Shown piece by piece: positions 1-10,069 of a DNA stretch of 64,000 nucleotides (its first letter is position 1; each line of letters starts with the position of its first letter). A program made the position numbers and the translations under genes. A model generated the notes under the pieces. It worked only from the letters and a program-made list of their open reading frames with translations. It was not told the DNA's origin and did not search any database. The stretch is from positions 5,213,001 to 5,277,000 of the forward strand of contig JAUIMM010000566.1 in assembly GCA_031769625.1 (NCBI GenBank). Reading direction: 5' to 3'. Source of the DNA: Taudactylus pleione. Lineage: Eukaryota; Chordata; Amphibia; Anura; Myobatrachidae.

Positions 1-36
1 GCGAGCGCAAATAGCGTCCGGCTCTGAATGAGGTCC
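1..36. mobile_element. Right end of a Harbinger-type MITE
   Basis: The first 36 bases match the right terminus of the MITE at 30566-31086 (AGCGTCCGGCTCTGAAT followed by a GAGGTCC end). The element ends at 36. TTA at 37-39 would be its 3-bp target duplication, in line with A/T duplications at the other copies. It lies directly against retroviral pol sequence, so the missing 5' part of the virus probably lies beyond this MITE, outside the window. Confidence 0.7.
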
Positions 37-39
37 TTA

Positions 40-3000
40 GTGCGAAGCAACTTAATGGTGTGAGAAATCAAATCAAAACCTTCGTCGACCAGGGGATCCT
101 GGTCCCTATAAAATCCCCAGTCAACACACCCCTATATCCAGTAGCCAAGCCTGGAAAACCAGGCCAGTTCCGTGTATGCCAAGATCTGCGGGCAGTGAAT
201 AAGATTATTCAAGAGGATGCTCCGCTCGTCCCAAATCCTCACACTATTCTAGGAGAGATCCCACCAGACGCCTCCTGGTTTAGTGTGATAGATTTGGTTG
301 ATGCTTTTTTCAGTGTACCTGTGCACCCAGACTCCCAGTACCTGTTTGCCTTCACCTTTGTGGGACAGCAGTATGCTTGGACTCAGTTGCCACAAGGAAT
401 GGTCTCCTCACCATCTGAATTTGGTCAGGCGATGAAACAAGTCCTGGATAGGTGGCAATCGCCAGCCCGGGTCACTATTGTACAATATGTTGACGACCTC
501 CTGCTGACAGCCACCTCAAAGGAGCAGTGCATTAATGCAATGGCTTCTCTACTTTCCCACTTGAGTGTTGAAGGATGCAAAGCATCCTCTAGCAAGCTAC
601 AATTTTGTCAGGAAAAGGTAATTTTCCTAGGCCACTGTATTTCACGGGGCTCTAAACACATAACTGTGGACAGAGTCTTAGTAATACAGAAAGCGCCATA
701 CCCACAGAGTGCCAAACAAATCAGAGGTTTTTTGGGATTAGTTTCATATTGCAGACAATGGATACCAAACATGACTGAAATTGCTGCCCCTCTATATGCT
801 CTGACCACTCATGCTGGATGCATAGAGCTGTCTGAGGAAGGAAAACAGGCTGTGGACCAGTTGAAGGCAGCCATACTCAGTGCCCCCTCACTTGCACTCC
901 CAAACTACACTAAGCCATTCAGCCTGTTCTGTCATGAACAGGAAGGACAGGCTTCGGGAGTACTTACTCAAAAATATGGAGGGAGACAATAGCCAGTAGG
1001 GTACTTTAGTACCAAACTGGACTCAGTGATTTCAGCGGGCGCCGCATGTGTAAAGTCAGTCACAGCGGCAGCCCTGCTAGTTGAAAAGACTGCTGATATT
1101 GTCCTGGGGAATAGACTATTTGTTATGGTTCACCATGCTGTACAAGCAGTTCTCCACAGCCTAACCACCAGACACCTCTCTGCTGCCAGATTGACCAAAT
1201 ATGAAATTTCTCTGCTTGCGCCATCTAACATCACTGTACTTCGGTGCAATGTGTTAAACCCAGCTACCCTTTTACCACTCCATGACACGGGAAGTGGGCC
1301 GAGCCCAGAGCATGATTGTGAGCAGGAGGTGGAACTCTTCTACACCCCTCCAGGTCCTGTTCTGGACGAGCCCATTCCGAATGCAGAAATGACCCTCTAT
1401 GTAGATGGGTCCAGACTACAAAAGCCAGAGGGAGGGTTTGCTGCAGGTTTTACTATAGCAGACGACACCTCTATTTTGTACTCTGAAGCACTTGATCCTG
1501 GTGTACATTCTGCCCAAAGTGCAGAATTGATCGCCCTGATCAAGGCATGTGAACTGGCGGAGGGAAAGACTGTAAACATATATGCAGACTCCCGCTATGT
1601 ATATGGAATTATACATGATTTTGGCTTTCTGTGGAAACATAGAGGCTTCCTGACATCCAGTGGGAAAGTTGTAAAACATGCAAATCTGATCCAGGACCTT
1701 TTAGAAAAGGTAACATTGCCTAAAGCTGTAGCAGTTACCAAGTGTCAAGCACATCAGCGAGCAACTGATCCTATCACTATGGGTAACAGAAAAGCAGATG
1801 AAGGAGCCAGGCAGGCAGCCTTAATGCTTCTCCAAGAGTCCCCAAAAGATACAGAAAGTATGTCAATGGACACCCTAATAACCCTGCAAAATCAAGCAGG
1901 TCCCCAAACACTTGGCAAATGGAGGAGGGCAGGGTGCGAACAAATAAATGATGTTTGGAAACATGGAGATGGTCGATTGTGTGCACCCCCATCTCTGTAT
2001 CCCATTCTAGCAAGCTTGTCTCATCTCCCTTCACATGTTTCCAAAGGGGGAATGATTGCTAGTGTCAATAAATTTTGGTTCGCACCGGGCTTTCCACAGT
2101 TTGCAACAGAGTGGTGTAAGAAATGTATGATTTGTGCTAAACACAATCCAGGCAAAATGACTAAGGTAGAAATGAAACACCTTGTAAAACCTGACTACCC
2201 GTTTCAAAGGTTGCAGATAGACTACATTTAGCTACCAAAATGTGGGGTCTACGAATTTATATTAGTGTGCGTGGACATGTTCTCATCATGGGTGGAGGCG
2301 TGGCCTGTTGCCAAGGCAACTGCCGTGGTAACAGCAAAGAAATTAATATCTGAAATCGTGTGCAGGTAGGGCCTACCTGAGACGGTAGAATCAGACAGAG
2401 GAACGCACTTTACAGGACAGGTATTTGCGGAAATGTTGAAAGGGTTGCAAATTGAACAGCATCTTCACACTCCATATCGTCCTCAGGCATCAGCCAAGGT
2501 TGAGAGAGCCAATGGCATTTTAATAAACAAAATAGCTAAGATATGTGAGCAAACAAAACTTACATAGTTACAAGCGTTACCGATAGCTCTTTTTGCTATT
2601 AGGCATACCCCAAAGGGATTACATGGACTTTCACCGTTTGAGATACTGTTTGGCAGGCCACCACTAACAGGCCTTTTCTTTCCACAAGAATGACATGGAC
2701 AGTACGCCTCTCTTACTGATTATGTTGTTCAGCTTAACAAGCAACTGACTAACTTGCATGGAAAGGTGTTTTCTTCTTTACCAGATCCACAAGACACATC
2801 TGGAACCCACCACCTACAACCCGGAGACTGGGTGGTAATCAAAAGACACGTGAGAAAACATCTTGCACCCTGATTTGACGGCCCATTCCAGGTGCTACTG
2901 ACCACAGCTACCTCAATCAAGGTAGAAGGGAAGCCTAACTGGGTACATGCTTCTCATTGTAAGAAAATAAATTTTCAGGTCAATGGCGCAGACCGGCTCC

Positions 3001-3047
3001 AAAGGGGTGAGGCCGCTCGGGGAAAAGGGGAGCAGATGGACTGCTAA
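40..3047 (+). pseudogene. pol: Retroviral pol: reverse transcriptase, RNase H and integrase, with nonsense codons
   Basis: One reading frame runs from the left edge to the TAA at 3045. The reverse transcriptase (to about 990) shows VIDLVDAFF, LPQG and YVDD near residues 78, 110 and 143 of the stretch starting at 60. RNase H follows, with its acidic set D127, E167, D188 and D258 counted from 1026. The integrase has an HHCC zinc finger (H333, H337, C367, C370), and codons for the D, D and E of the core remain (QIDYI, SDRGTHF, KVERANG). The frame is interrupted by TAG at 990, 2229, 2367 and 2565 and by TGA at 2691 and 2871. I saw no frameshift, so decay is by point changes. In the intact family this polyprotein copies the RNA genome and integrates it. 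Confidence 0.9.
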
Positions 3048-3048
3048 G

Positions 3049-4370
3049 ATGTACTTGTTGTTCTGCCTGCTCGGTTGTGCTTTATTTCCTTGCATGCAGG
3101 TGAAATGAGAAAAACAAAAGAACTCTATATGGCTCCTGCATCAGCAGATGGCCAAGCAGCTGAACTCCACTAACTGTTGGATCTGTTCTCATGTTCCTGC
3201 CAACCATAAAGGAATCCCTTTGCTTGGTATCCCTATATCAATGAATGATCTTAACCTCACAGACTATATCTATAATGTTGAAATAGATATAAATCACACT
3301 GCTCACAATGCTATCTCAGACCTTGGAATATACTTAGAAATTGCTGGTATAATCTCTCCACCCACTATGTGTATAGGGCCTATGTACGTTAACCATGTGG
3401 CCGAACTAAAAGGTCACCTAGTCAACTTGCCCACGGTATATGTTGGAGAAACTAATTGTAGGAATGTTACCTTAGTGTTTAATATGGAATACAAGGAAAC
3501 TACATGTGACAAGGTGGATGGGAACTGTAATAATCAATGTTGGTGTGCAAATATGAAAGCTCTTTGTGCCCCTAGGTGTGCCTGTCCTGACCAGAAGGAT
3601 GAGGATGATGTGGAGTGTAGGACCCAAATGTACAAAAATATGGTATGGTTTCAGAGCTGGTTGGGAAACCTTGGTGAGATAATTCCCAGGGTATTGAAGC
3701 AAGGGCTATATTATATTTGTGGTAATAGATCCTACTCCTGGCTTCCTATGGGGGCATGGGGTAACTGCACTATAGGAAGACTTGTACCAGCCATAAGGCA
3801 ACGTGCAAATGTCTCTTTCACCAATATGATAGAAACAGGCCCTAGGGAAACTCGATACAAGAGGGAATTGTTTACTACAGCAGATAAAGCCTGGATGTGG
3901 TTCCCTGCCTGGACAGGTTAGGGAATTGAATTAGCGAATAAATTTAATAAATATGCAAACATTATGGATGGGATAATTAATGAAACCACAAGTGCCATCC
4001 ATGCTATAAATTAAGAAATGGCCCAAATTAGGAAAGTGACCTTACAAAATAGAATGGCTCTTGATTACTTGTTAGCCATAGAGGAAGGAACTTGTGCTAT
4101 CATAGGTGAGGAATGACCCCACATGACCCCATAGAGGCGCACATGAATAAAGTAAAAGAATTACAGAAAAAAGCTAGAGACATATCCAAGGAGGGATGGA
4201 ATCCCTTCTCCTGGATGGGGACAATTGGTGTCTGGTTTAATAATATGTTGTCAGACCTGATAAAACCCATAGTGATAGTGATAGGATTGATTGTATTTCT
4301 TTTGATTGCTTGGAAAATTCTAATGTGCTGTATTTTGCATTGCAGGAAAGGTGTGGATCCACTCATTTAA
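3049..4370 (+). pseudogene. env: Retroviral env: surface and transmembrane subunits, broken
   Basis: An ATG at 3049, two bases after the pol stop, opens a hydrophobic leader that looks like a signal peptide, followed by TGA at 3106. The same frame then stays open from 3148 to 3921 as a surface subunit with a CWIC motif (the CXXC typical of gamma-type envelopes), several N-glycosylation sites, a cysteine-rich stretch, and an RYKR furin-like site near residue 236. Further stops lie at 3919 (TAG), 4012 (TAA) and 4114 (TGA). The transmembrane part continues in another frame (4113-4370) with a hydrophobic anchor of about 25 residues and a short cysteine-containing tail. The break falls at the expected CX6CC motif. 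It cannot encode an intact envelope. Confidence 0.85.
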
Positions 4371-5050
4371 TAGGAAGAATGATAACAGCCACAGAGATGA
4401 CCATCTGATGGCCTAGCCCAACTGCCCATGTCTTCTGAAAGACCCCTCAGCTGTTGTAAAGATCTGGGTGGAAGACATCATCTCTGAAAGAGGGTCCCGC
4501 AGGTGCACTTTGTCAGTTTGGACACCGCCCAGAGGAAGTTTTCTCCCTCGCGAGTGAGTTCGATGAGTCAGTCATCTTGATTCCAGCTAATTCACCGAGT
4601 GGTCTCTGTGCCCTAGTGCACCTCTGGCTGCTGTTATAGTTCTTATTGATAGAGAGTGTTTGTGTGAGATAGCTTAATAAAGATGTGTGAATGCTGACCT
4701 GGAAGGTGGCAAGGGCGGTACTTTAGCCAGAGGGTCCTTTTGCTCATACCCTGTCTCAATTGCACTTTGTCATCCTATAAGACCTGGGGGCATCAGAGTA
4801 CTGGGTGGACCTAATCTGCCTAGGAAAAGCGGCTGCTATAGGTGAAGACATTAACCTGCGGGTGCAATTGACTGCGGGGTATATGGCAACAGAGTCAGTG
4901 TAGTCCCAGTTGTCTAGGTGGTATGGACTATCCCATCACCTTCCCTATCTCAGTAGTACTGCCATTGCTGCCATTTCAGGTGGTGTTTATATGTGTGATA
5001 ATGAAATTATCAAAAGGGTGAGAATTGTTAAGGAAATAAATGGATCCCAG
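4371..5050 (+). other. Probable 3' LTR region of the retrovirus
   Basis: Non-coding sequence directly after env. AATAAA at 4676-4681 is a plausible polyadenylation signal. TGAAAGACCC at 4436 resembles the start of gammaretroviral LTRs, but no purine tract precedes it; another possible start is near 4379, after a short purine run. There is no second LTR in the window to compare, so neither end is fixed. Confidence 0.45.
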
Positions 5051-5613
5051 CAATCCTATCCTGCAATATAATTTATTTGTTCTCATAGGCAATATATAAA
5101 TGTGTTTGTGACATGCGTGACAAATAAGTTGGTCTTTCTTTGCTTCATCACGCTATTTCATAAACCCTGCACCCTCTATCTCGAATACAGTAACAGATGG
5201 CTTTCGATAAGGATCACCACCCTGGAAGCCTACTTGGATTGGTCCAGCCATGGGTGGAGGGGTGCTGGAGTGTGTGTGTATAATGTAAGCTGTGTGAGTT
5301 GAGCAAGAAAAGCAGTAGCAGCGGCCGCACATATGATAATTACCTGTAAGTGAACTGTGTCACTTAATTATAATTATTGCTTCTCCAAGAAAACAAATAT
5401 ATATTTCGATTTGACAGCAGCTGTTTACATTGTCTTTATTTTCCACAACATTAACATTACCATAATGATAATATCCAATGCTCTTTGATAACCAACCTAT
5501 TCCCACTTATCCTAAAAATACTTGTGCAATCTATCTATAGTTCCAATCACTCTGAGCCAAGCCCACTTCTTGTGTCTAAGCTCAGCCCTATTACCACTAG
5601 ATTGGTACAGTAG
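5051..5613. other. No gene seen
   Basis: AT-rich sequence between the retrovirus and the hAT element. I see no coding signature or clear repeat boundary. Confidence 0.5.
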
Positions 5614-5739
5614 CTCTAGCACAGGCATGTCAAACTCAAAATACCAACCGGGCCAAATATTCAAGGTCTTAAGAGTGTGTGGGCTACAACAAAAAAAAAG
5701 TGTTGTATGCAATTTTGAATGGTTTATTATTAATAAAAA

Positions 5740-6242
5740 CCAATGCAGTGCCCCCTGTAGTAGTGCACCTTATGCAAAGCCCAATGAATTTGTGCCCATT
5801 ATGCAATGTGCCTTATGCAGTGCCCTAGTAGCACCCATTATGCAGTGTCCCAGTAATGCTCCTTATGTTGCACCCCGAGTAATGTCCCTAGTAGTGCCCC
5901 TTATGCAGTGCCCCCAGTAATGCCCCTTATGCAGTGCCCCCAGTAATGCCCTTATGCAGTGCCACCAGTAGTGCCTATAGTAGTGCCCCTTATGCAGATC
6001 CCCCAGTAATGCCCCTTATGCAAAGCCCCCAGTAATGTCCCTAGTAGTGCCCCTTATGCAGAGCCCCCAGTAATGCCCCTTATGCAGAGCCCCCAGTAAT
6101 GCCCCTTATGCAGAGCCTCCAGTAATGTCCCTAGTAGTGCCCCTTATGCAGTGCCCCCAGTAATGCCCCTTATGTTGTGCCCCAGTAATGCCCATTATGC
6201 AGAGCCCCCAGTAATGTCCCTAGTAGTGCCCCTTATGTTGTG
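5740..6242 (+). repeat. Minisatellite of AGTAATGCCCCTTATGCAGT-like units
   Basis: Degenerate tandem units of about 25-27 bp, sometimes paired with CCCTAGTAGTGCC to form longer units. It lies inside the outer hAT element and resumes on the far side of the inner one at about 8337. Confidence 0.88.
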
Positions 6243-6825
6243 CCCCCAGTCAGTGGCGTAACTATAAATTTTGCTCCGCCATGCCAAAAAAAGTTTCAGG
6301 CGCCCTCTCCCACCCCCCCTCCCCGCCCAAAGATCAAACACACCCAAAGACGACATTAAAAGGTGTGTGGTTACATGATACAGTAACGTGCCTTACACAT
6401 TATGACACACTAAGTAATGCCACTTATAACACAGTGTACCACACCGGAATGCCCCTTACAACACATTATGCCACACAGCAATGCCCCTTACACATGCCAC
6501 ACAATAATGCCATGTATAACACATAATGACATACAGTAATGCCCTTATAACAAATTTATGCCACGCTGTAATGCCCCTGTTTCACATTATGTCACACTGT
6601 AATGCCACATACAACACATTATGCCACACAGTAATGCCCCTAATAGCACATTGTGCACACAGTAATGCCAAATACACATTATGCCAAACAGTAATGCCCA
6701 TTACATCCCACCCTGACAGATCTACTTCACCAACCCTCCTCTCTGCTCCTGCCAGTCTGTCACCTCAGCTCAAGACAGGTTGCACAGATTTTATGTCCGT
6801 GTAGAACCAGATTATTGGGAACATA

Positions 6826-7375
6826 GGCCCTCATTCAGAGCCGTACGCTCTGAGCAGAGCGCACGCTCTGAATGAGGGCCGGGCTCCATGAAAATGGAGC
6901 GTCCTCCTGGACGCTCGTATAGCTGTGGGTCACCACCCACAGGCTATACGAGCGTGCATTGTGATGGCCACGATGGTCGTGACCATCGCGACCATCGAAA
7001 TTGCGAGCCGGAGCCTGCGGTTGAGGTTTTCAACCGCAAGCTCCGGAGTGATTTTGGCTCTATCAGAGCCAAAATCACTCCCACTGACATCACTAGTGAT
7101 GTCAGTAGGCCGGCTTTTGATGGGAGGCGTTCCCATGGGAACGCCCCCGTCAGGGAGGCACGCCCCCGGCACGCCCACCAAGGGGGGGCGTGCTGTCAAT
7201 CAACATTGACAGCACGCCCCCTTTGATCGGACACAACGAGCGAAGGACTTTCCTTCGCTCGTCGCGTCTGGCGCATGCGCACGACGGAGCTCCCTCCGTC
7301 GTGCGCATGCTCAGTCCATAACATCGACCCACTTGCGAGCGGACAGCCGCTTGCGAGTGGGTCTGAATCAGGCCC
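6826..7375. mobile_element. Harbinger-type MITE made of serial hairpins
   Basis: The left end is GGCCCTCATTCAG and the right end is CTGAATCAGGCCC, with ATA duplicated at 6823-6825 and 7376-7378. The first 17 bases are identical to the left end of the Harbinger transposon at 58989. The 550 bp are almost all consecutive short inverted repeats, for example CTGACATCACTAGTGATGTC, an arm pair around GCGTTCCCATGGGAACGC, and CGAGCGAAGG paired with CCTTCGCTCG. It is closely similar to the copy at 46374. Confidence 0.93.
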
Positions 7376-7382
7376 ATAGTTT

Positions 7383-7985
7383 ATAACCTGTAAACTGTGT
7401 GTATCAAGTTAGTGCCCCTTATACAGTGCCCCCTATACTAGTGCCAATTATGCAATGCCCTCCTGTAATAGTGCCCCTTATGCAATGCCCCCTGTAATAG
7501 TGCCCATTATGCAGGGCCCCCTGTAGTTGTGCCCATTAAAGTAGTGCCCCCTGTAGTTGTGCCCCATATGCAATGCCCCCTATACTAGTGCCCCCTATGC
7601 AATGTCCCCTGTAATAGTGCCCCTTATGCAATGCCCCCTGTAGTAGCACCCATTATGCAGGGCCTCCTGTAGTTGTGCCCATTATGCAGGGCCCCCTGTA
7701 GCTGTGCCCATTAAAGTAGTGCCCCCTGTATTTGTGCCCCATATGCAATGCCCCCTATACTAGTGCTCCTTATGCAATGCCCCCTGTAATAGTGCCCATT
7801 ATGCAATGCCCCCTGTAATAGTGCCAATTATGCAGGGCCCCCTGTAGTTGTACCCCTTTTAGTATTGCCCCCTGTAGTTGTGCCCCTTCTAGTAGTGCCT
7901 CTTTTAGTAGTGCCCCCTGTAGTTGTGCCCCTTCTAGTAGTGCCCCCGTAATTGTGCCCTTTTTAGTAGTGCCCCACTGTAGTTG
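7383..7985 (+). repeat. Minisatellite of GCCCCCTGTAGTTGTGCC-like units
   Basis: Tandem degenerate units (TAGTGCCCCTTATGCAATGC, CCCCTGTAGTTGTGCC) continue the array of the inner hAT element on the right side of the MITE insertion. Chance open frames across it are repeat artefacts. Confidence 0.87.
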
Positions 7986-8246
7986 TGGCCTCCCCAAGCC
8001 TCTCTCCCTCCCCTCTCCACCTCCCTCACTTACCTGACTTTGCGCGCTGTCATCCGCGTTGTCTCTCCTGCTGCCATACTGACTGGATCTAAATAGATCC
8101 AGCAGACGTGGCCTCGCAGGTTCCCCAGGTCGTGGGTGATGTCATGACGTCACCCGCGCACTGCATTACTGGGAACGCTGGCCTCTGAAGTGATCGGAGG
8201 CTTCCTTAGCCTCCAATCATTTCAGAGCCCAGCGCTCACAGTAATG

Positions 8247-8336
8247 CAGTGGCGTAACCACTGCCCCCGTCGCCCCCAAGCTACCCGGCGCCTCCAAGCC
8301 ACCGCGGGGGCTGCGGGGGCAGTAGTTACGCCACTG
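8247..8336. repeat. 90-bp hairpin at the right end of the inner hAT
   Basis: CAGTGGCGTAACCACTGCCC at 8247 is the inverted copy of the terminal GGGGCAGTAGTTACGCCACTG-type sequence at 8336, with a GC-rich middle. No matching 8-bp flank exists for 8247, so I read it as a duplicated end within the element and not as a separate insertion. Confidence 0.7.
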
Positions 8337-8859
8337 CCCCCAGTAATGCCCCTTATGCTGTGCCCCCTCCCAGTATAGAACAGGCCCCACTTACTTGTGC
8401 AGTACTTACCTTTCTTCACGATGGCCGCTGGGCACCTCTCCACGCCGTCCACGCCGTCTTCACTCCCACCGTCCCGCATAGATGCTGCTGCTGACTGGTT
8501 CTAATTAGATCCAGAGTGGAAGGCGCAGGGAGATGCGGGTGACGTCATGACGTCACCTGCACGCTGCATCACTGGGAATGCTGGCCTCTGAAGCAATCAG
8601 AGGCATCTGATTGCTTTAGAGACCAGTGTTGTCAGCTTTAGATAAGTAAACACTGCCCAATCAGAGCTGAGCTCCGATCGTGGCAGGGGTGTGGGCCGCA
8701 TATTATATACATGTGGGCCCACACTGTCAGGCCTCACAAAATGTTTATTTTGGTCGCATGCAACCCACGGGCCGCATGTTTGACATGCCTACTCTAGCAG
8801 AAGCAATTAGTTGTTTTCAGGTCTGCAAAGATCTTACTGTTCCAGAGAAGCACTAAGCC

Positions 8860-9003
8860 TCGGAGAGTGAAAAAGTGGAGAGTGATAAAGTACCAAACAA
8901 TCAGCTCTGAAATGTTAGTTTACCGACTGTTTGAAAAATTACAGTTAGGAGCTGATTGGTTGGTACTTTATCACTCTCCACTTTATCACTATCCACCCTA
9001 TTC
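8860..9003. mobile_element. Foldback MITE
   Basis: AGTGGAGAGTGATAAAGTAC near 8873 pairs with GTACTTTATCACTCTCCACT near 8965, with a second pair (AATCAGCTC with GAGCTGATT) inside. Ends and duplication were not resolved. Confidence 0.7.

Positions 9004-9033
<30 letters not shown>
9004..9033. repeat. (TTA)n microsatellite
   Basis: About ten TTA units directly left of the hAT element, matched by (ATT)n directly to its right at 14455. The 8-bp target duplication ATTATTAT lies within it. Confidence 0.95.
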
Positions 9034-9035
<2 letters not shown>

Positions 9036-9339
9036 GGGGTGTTTTGGTTTAGGATCTCTTTCTTCTTCGTGTTTTGGATCTGGATTTGATTTTGCCAAAA
9101 CCGCCCTTGCGTGTTTTGGTTTTGAATCTGTATTTTCTTTAAAAAATTGCTAAAAACTGCTAAAATCACATAATTTTGCCTTTTTTTTGTTCCTACAGTG
9201 TTATTAACCTCAATAACTTCCACACATTTCCAGTAAATTGTGACCACCTCACAGCTCACAATATAGTTTTCATCCAGTTTAGGCCCAAAAGTTGCACCAA
9301 GCTAGTTGGCTAACTAAGCTAAGCAGCAGCAGTGGGCGT

Positions 9340-9880
9340 GTTGCAGTTCAACGCCCAACATGGCACATAAGGAAACATATATTTTCATTAATCAAGAGGC
9401 CTGAGGGAGATGAGGTATGTATGTAGTTGAAGGCAGGGAAAGGAAGGGTTGATTTGCAGTAAATTTAATTTCATTTTTTGATTCCGAAGCAAATTTATGA
9501 GGGAGGAGGGGAGAGCATGAGTGAACAATATGTCCTTTGTTTTGCCCACAAAATCAAGTTGGTGGTTTAGAATATTTTTAAAAATTAAAGGGGCATGCAG
9601 GAGATGCTATCTGTGGCCATAAACATTTCTGGACATTTTCTACATTCAGCAACTGCATGTCAAAGATTGCAGCAGTGATGGCTGTTCAACTTCCAACATG
9701 GCACATGAGGAAACATATGTTTTTATTATTTAAGAGGCCTGAGGGAGTTGGAGTATGTATGTAGTTGAAGACAGGGAAAGGAAGGTTTGATTAGTAGAAA
9801 ATTTAATTTCATTTTTTTATTCCAAAGCAAATTTATGAGGGAGGAGGTGAGGGTAGCAGGGGAGGAATTTACAAAAAATA
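9340..9880 (+). repeat. Two tandem copies of a ~337-bp unit
   Basis: The stretch from AACATGGCACATAAGGAAAC through GGGAAAGGAAGG to AATTTATGAGGGAGGAG near 9357 repeats near 9694 with small changes. The same units are seen inverted near 53700-54350 and 56380-56650. Confidence 0.8.
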
Positions 9881-10069
9881 CCAAAAATATTTAAATCATT
9901 CACATCAGTCCTTGCCCCAGGAGAATCATTGAGCATAGCCTGCTGCTGCTGGGAGTGGATATTCATCACAGAAGGGGACCAGGAAGACTACTAGTAGTAG
10001 TTAAAAAAAACAATTGACTGTTAAACAATGCTTTGCAAGGGGGAGCAAGTATGACAGCAGTCATCCAGT

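Larger units (their letters stand above)
37..4740 (+). mobile_element. Gammaretrovirus-like endogenous retrovirus, 5' part outside window
   Basis: A provirus fragment running pol (RT, RNase H, integrase), then env, then a probable 3' LTR. Gag and protease are not in view because a MITE cuts the element at its left edge. The YVDD polymerase box, the gamma-type integrase, and env beginning two bases after the pol stop all fit a gammaretrovirus-like class. Both genes are dead: pol has six in-frame nonsense codons, and env has four plus a frame change. The right end is uncertain; I place it after the AATAAA signal at 4676. Confidence 0.85.
6251..8336. mobile_element. Non-autonomous hAT transposon nested in the first
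   Basis: The termini CAGTGGCGTAACTA (left) and TAGTTACGCCACTG (right) are perfect inverted repeats. CCCCCAGT occurs at both 6243-6250 and 8337-8344 as an 8-bp duplication. That octamer also belongs to the host array, so the duplication is good but not independent evidence. The interior holds a second array (TAATGCC with ACACATTATGCCAC-type units at 6400-6715), the Harbinger MITE, a third array, and an inverted duplicate of the right end at 8247. Confidence 0.85.
5622..8791. mobile_element. Non-autonomous hAT transposon (outer member of a nest)
   Basis: The ends are CAGGCATGTCAAAC and its inverted form GTTTGACATGCCTA. The element is flanked by an exact 8-bp duplication CTCTAGCA at 5614-5621 and 8792-8799, the hAT hallmark. 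It has no transposase. The interior is minisatellite-like (units containing GCCCCTTATGCAGTG), and a second hAT element has inserted into that array. Without its guests it would be roughly 1.1 kb. Confidence 0.93.

Noticed and set aside
4436..4446. TGAAAGACCC as the exact LTR start
   Set aside because: It resembles gammaretroviral LTR starts, but the preceding bases are pyrimidine-rich and no second LTR confirms it, so I kept it only as a candidate.
6888..7377. Open frames on both strands inside the MITE, repeated at 46473-46925
   Set aside because: They come from the GC-rich palindromic sequence; no start context or domain, and they do not persist in the diverged copies.
5522..8000. Several open frames of 80-130 codons across the hAT arrays
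   Set aside because: They follow repeat units and have no family signature; both strands are open, as expected for minisatellites.
8247..8336. A separate 90-bp hAT insertion
   Set aside because: Its flanking octamers do not match, whereas 6251 and 8336 share CCCCCAGT.
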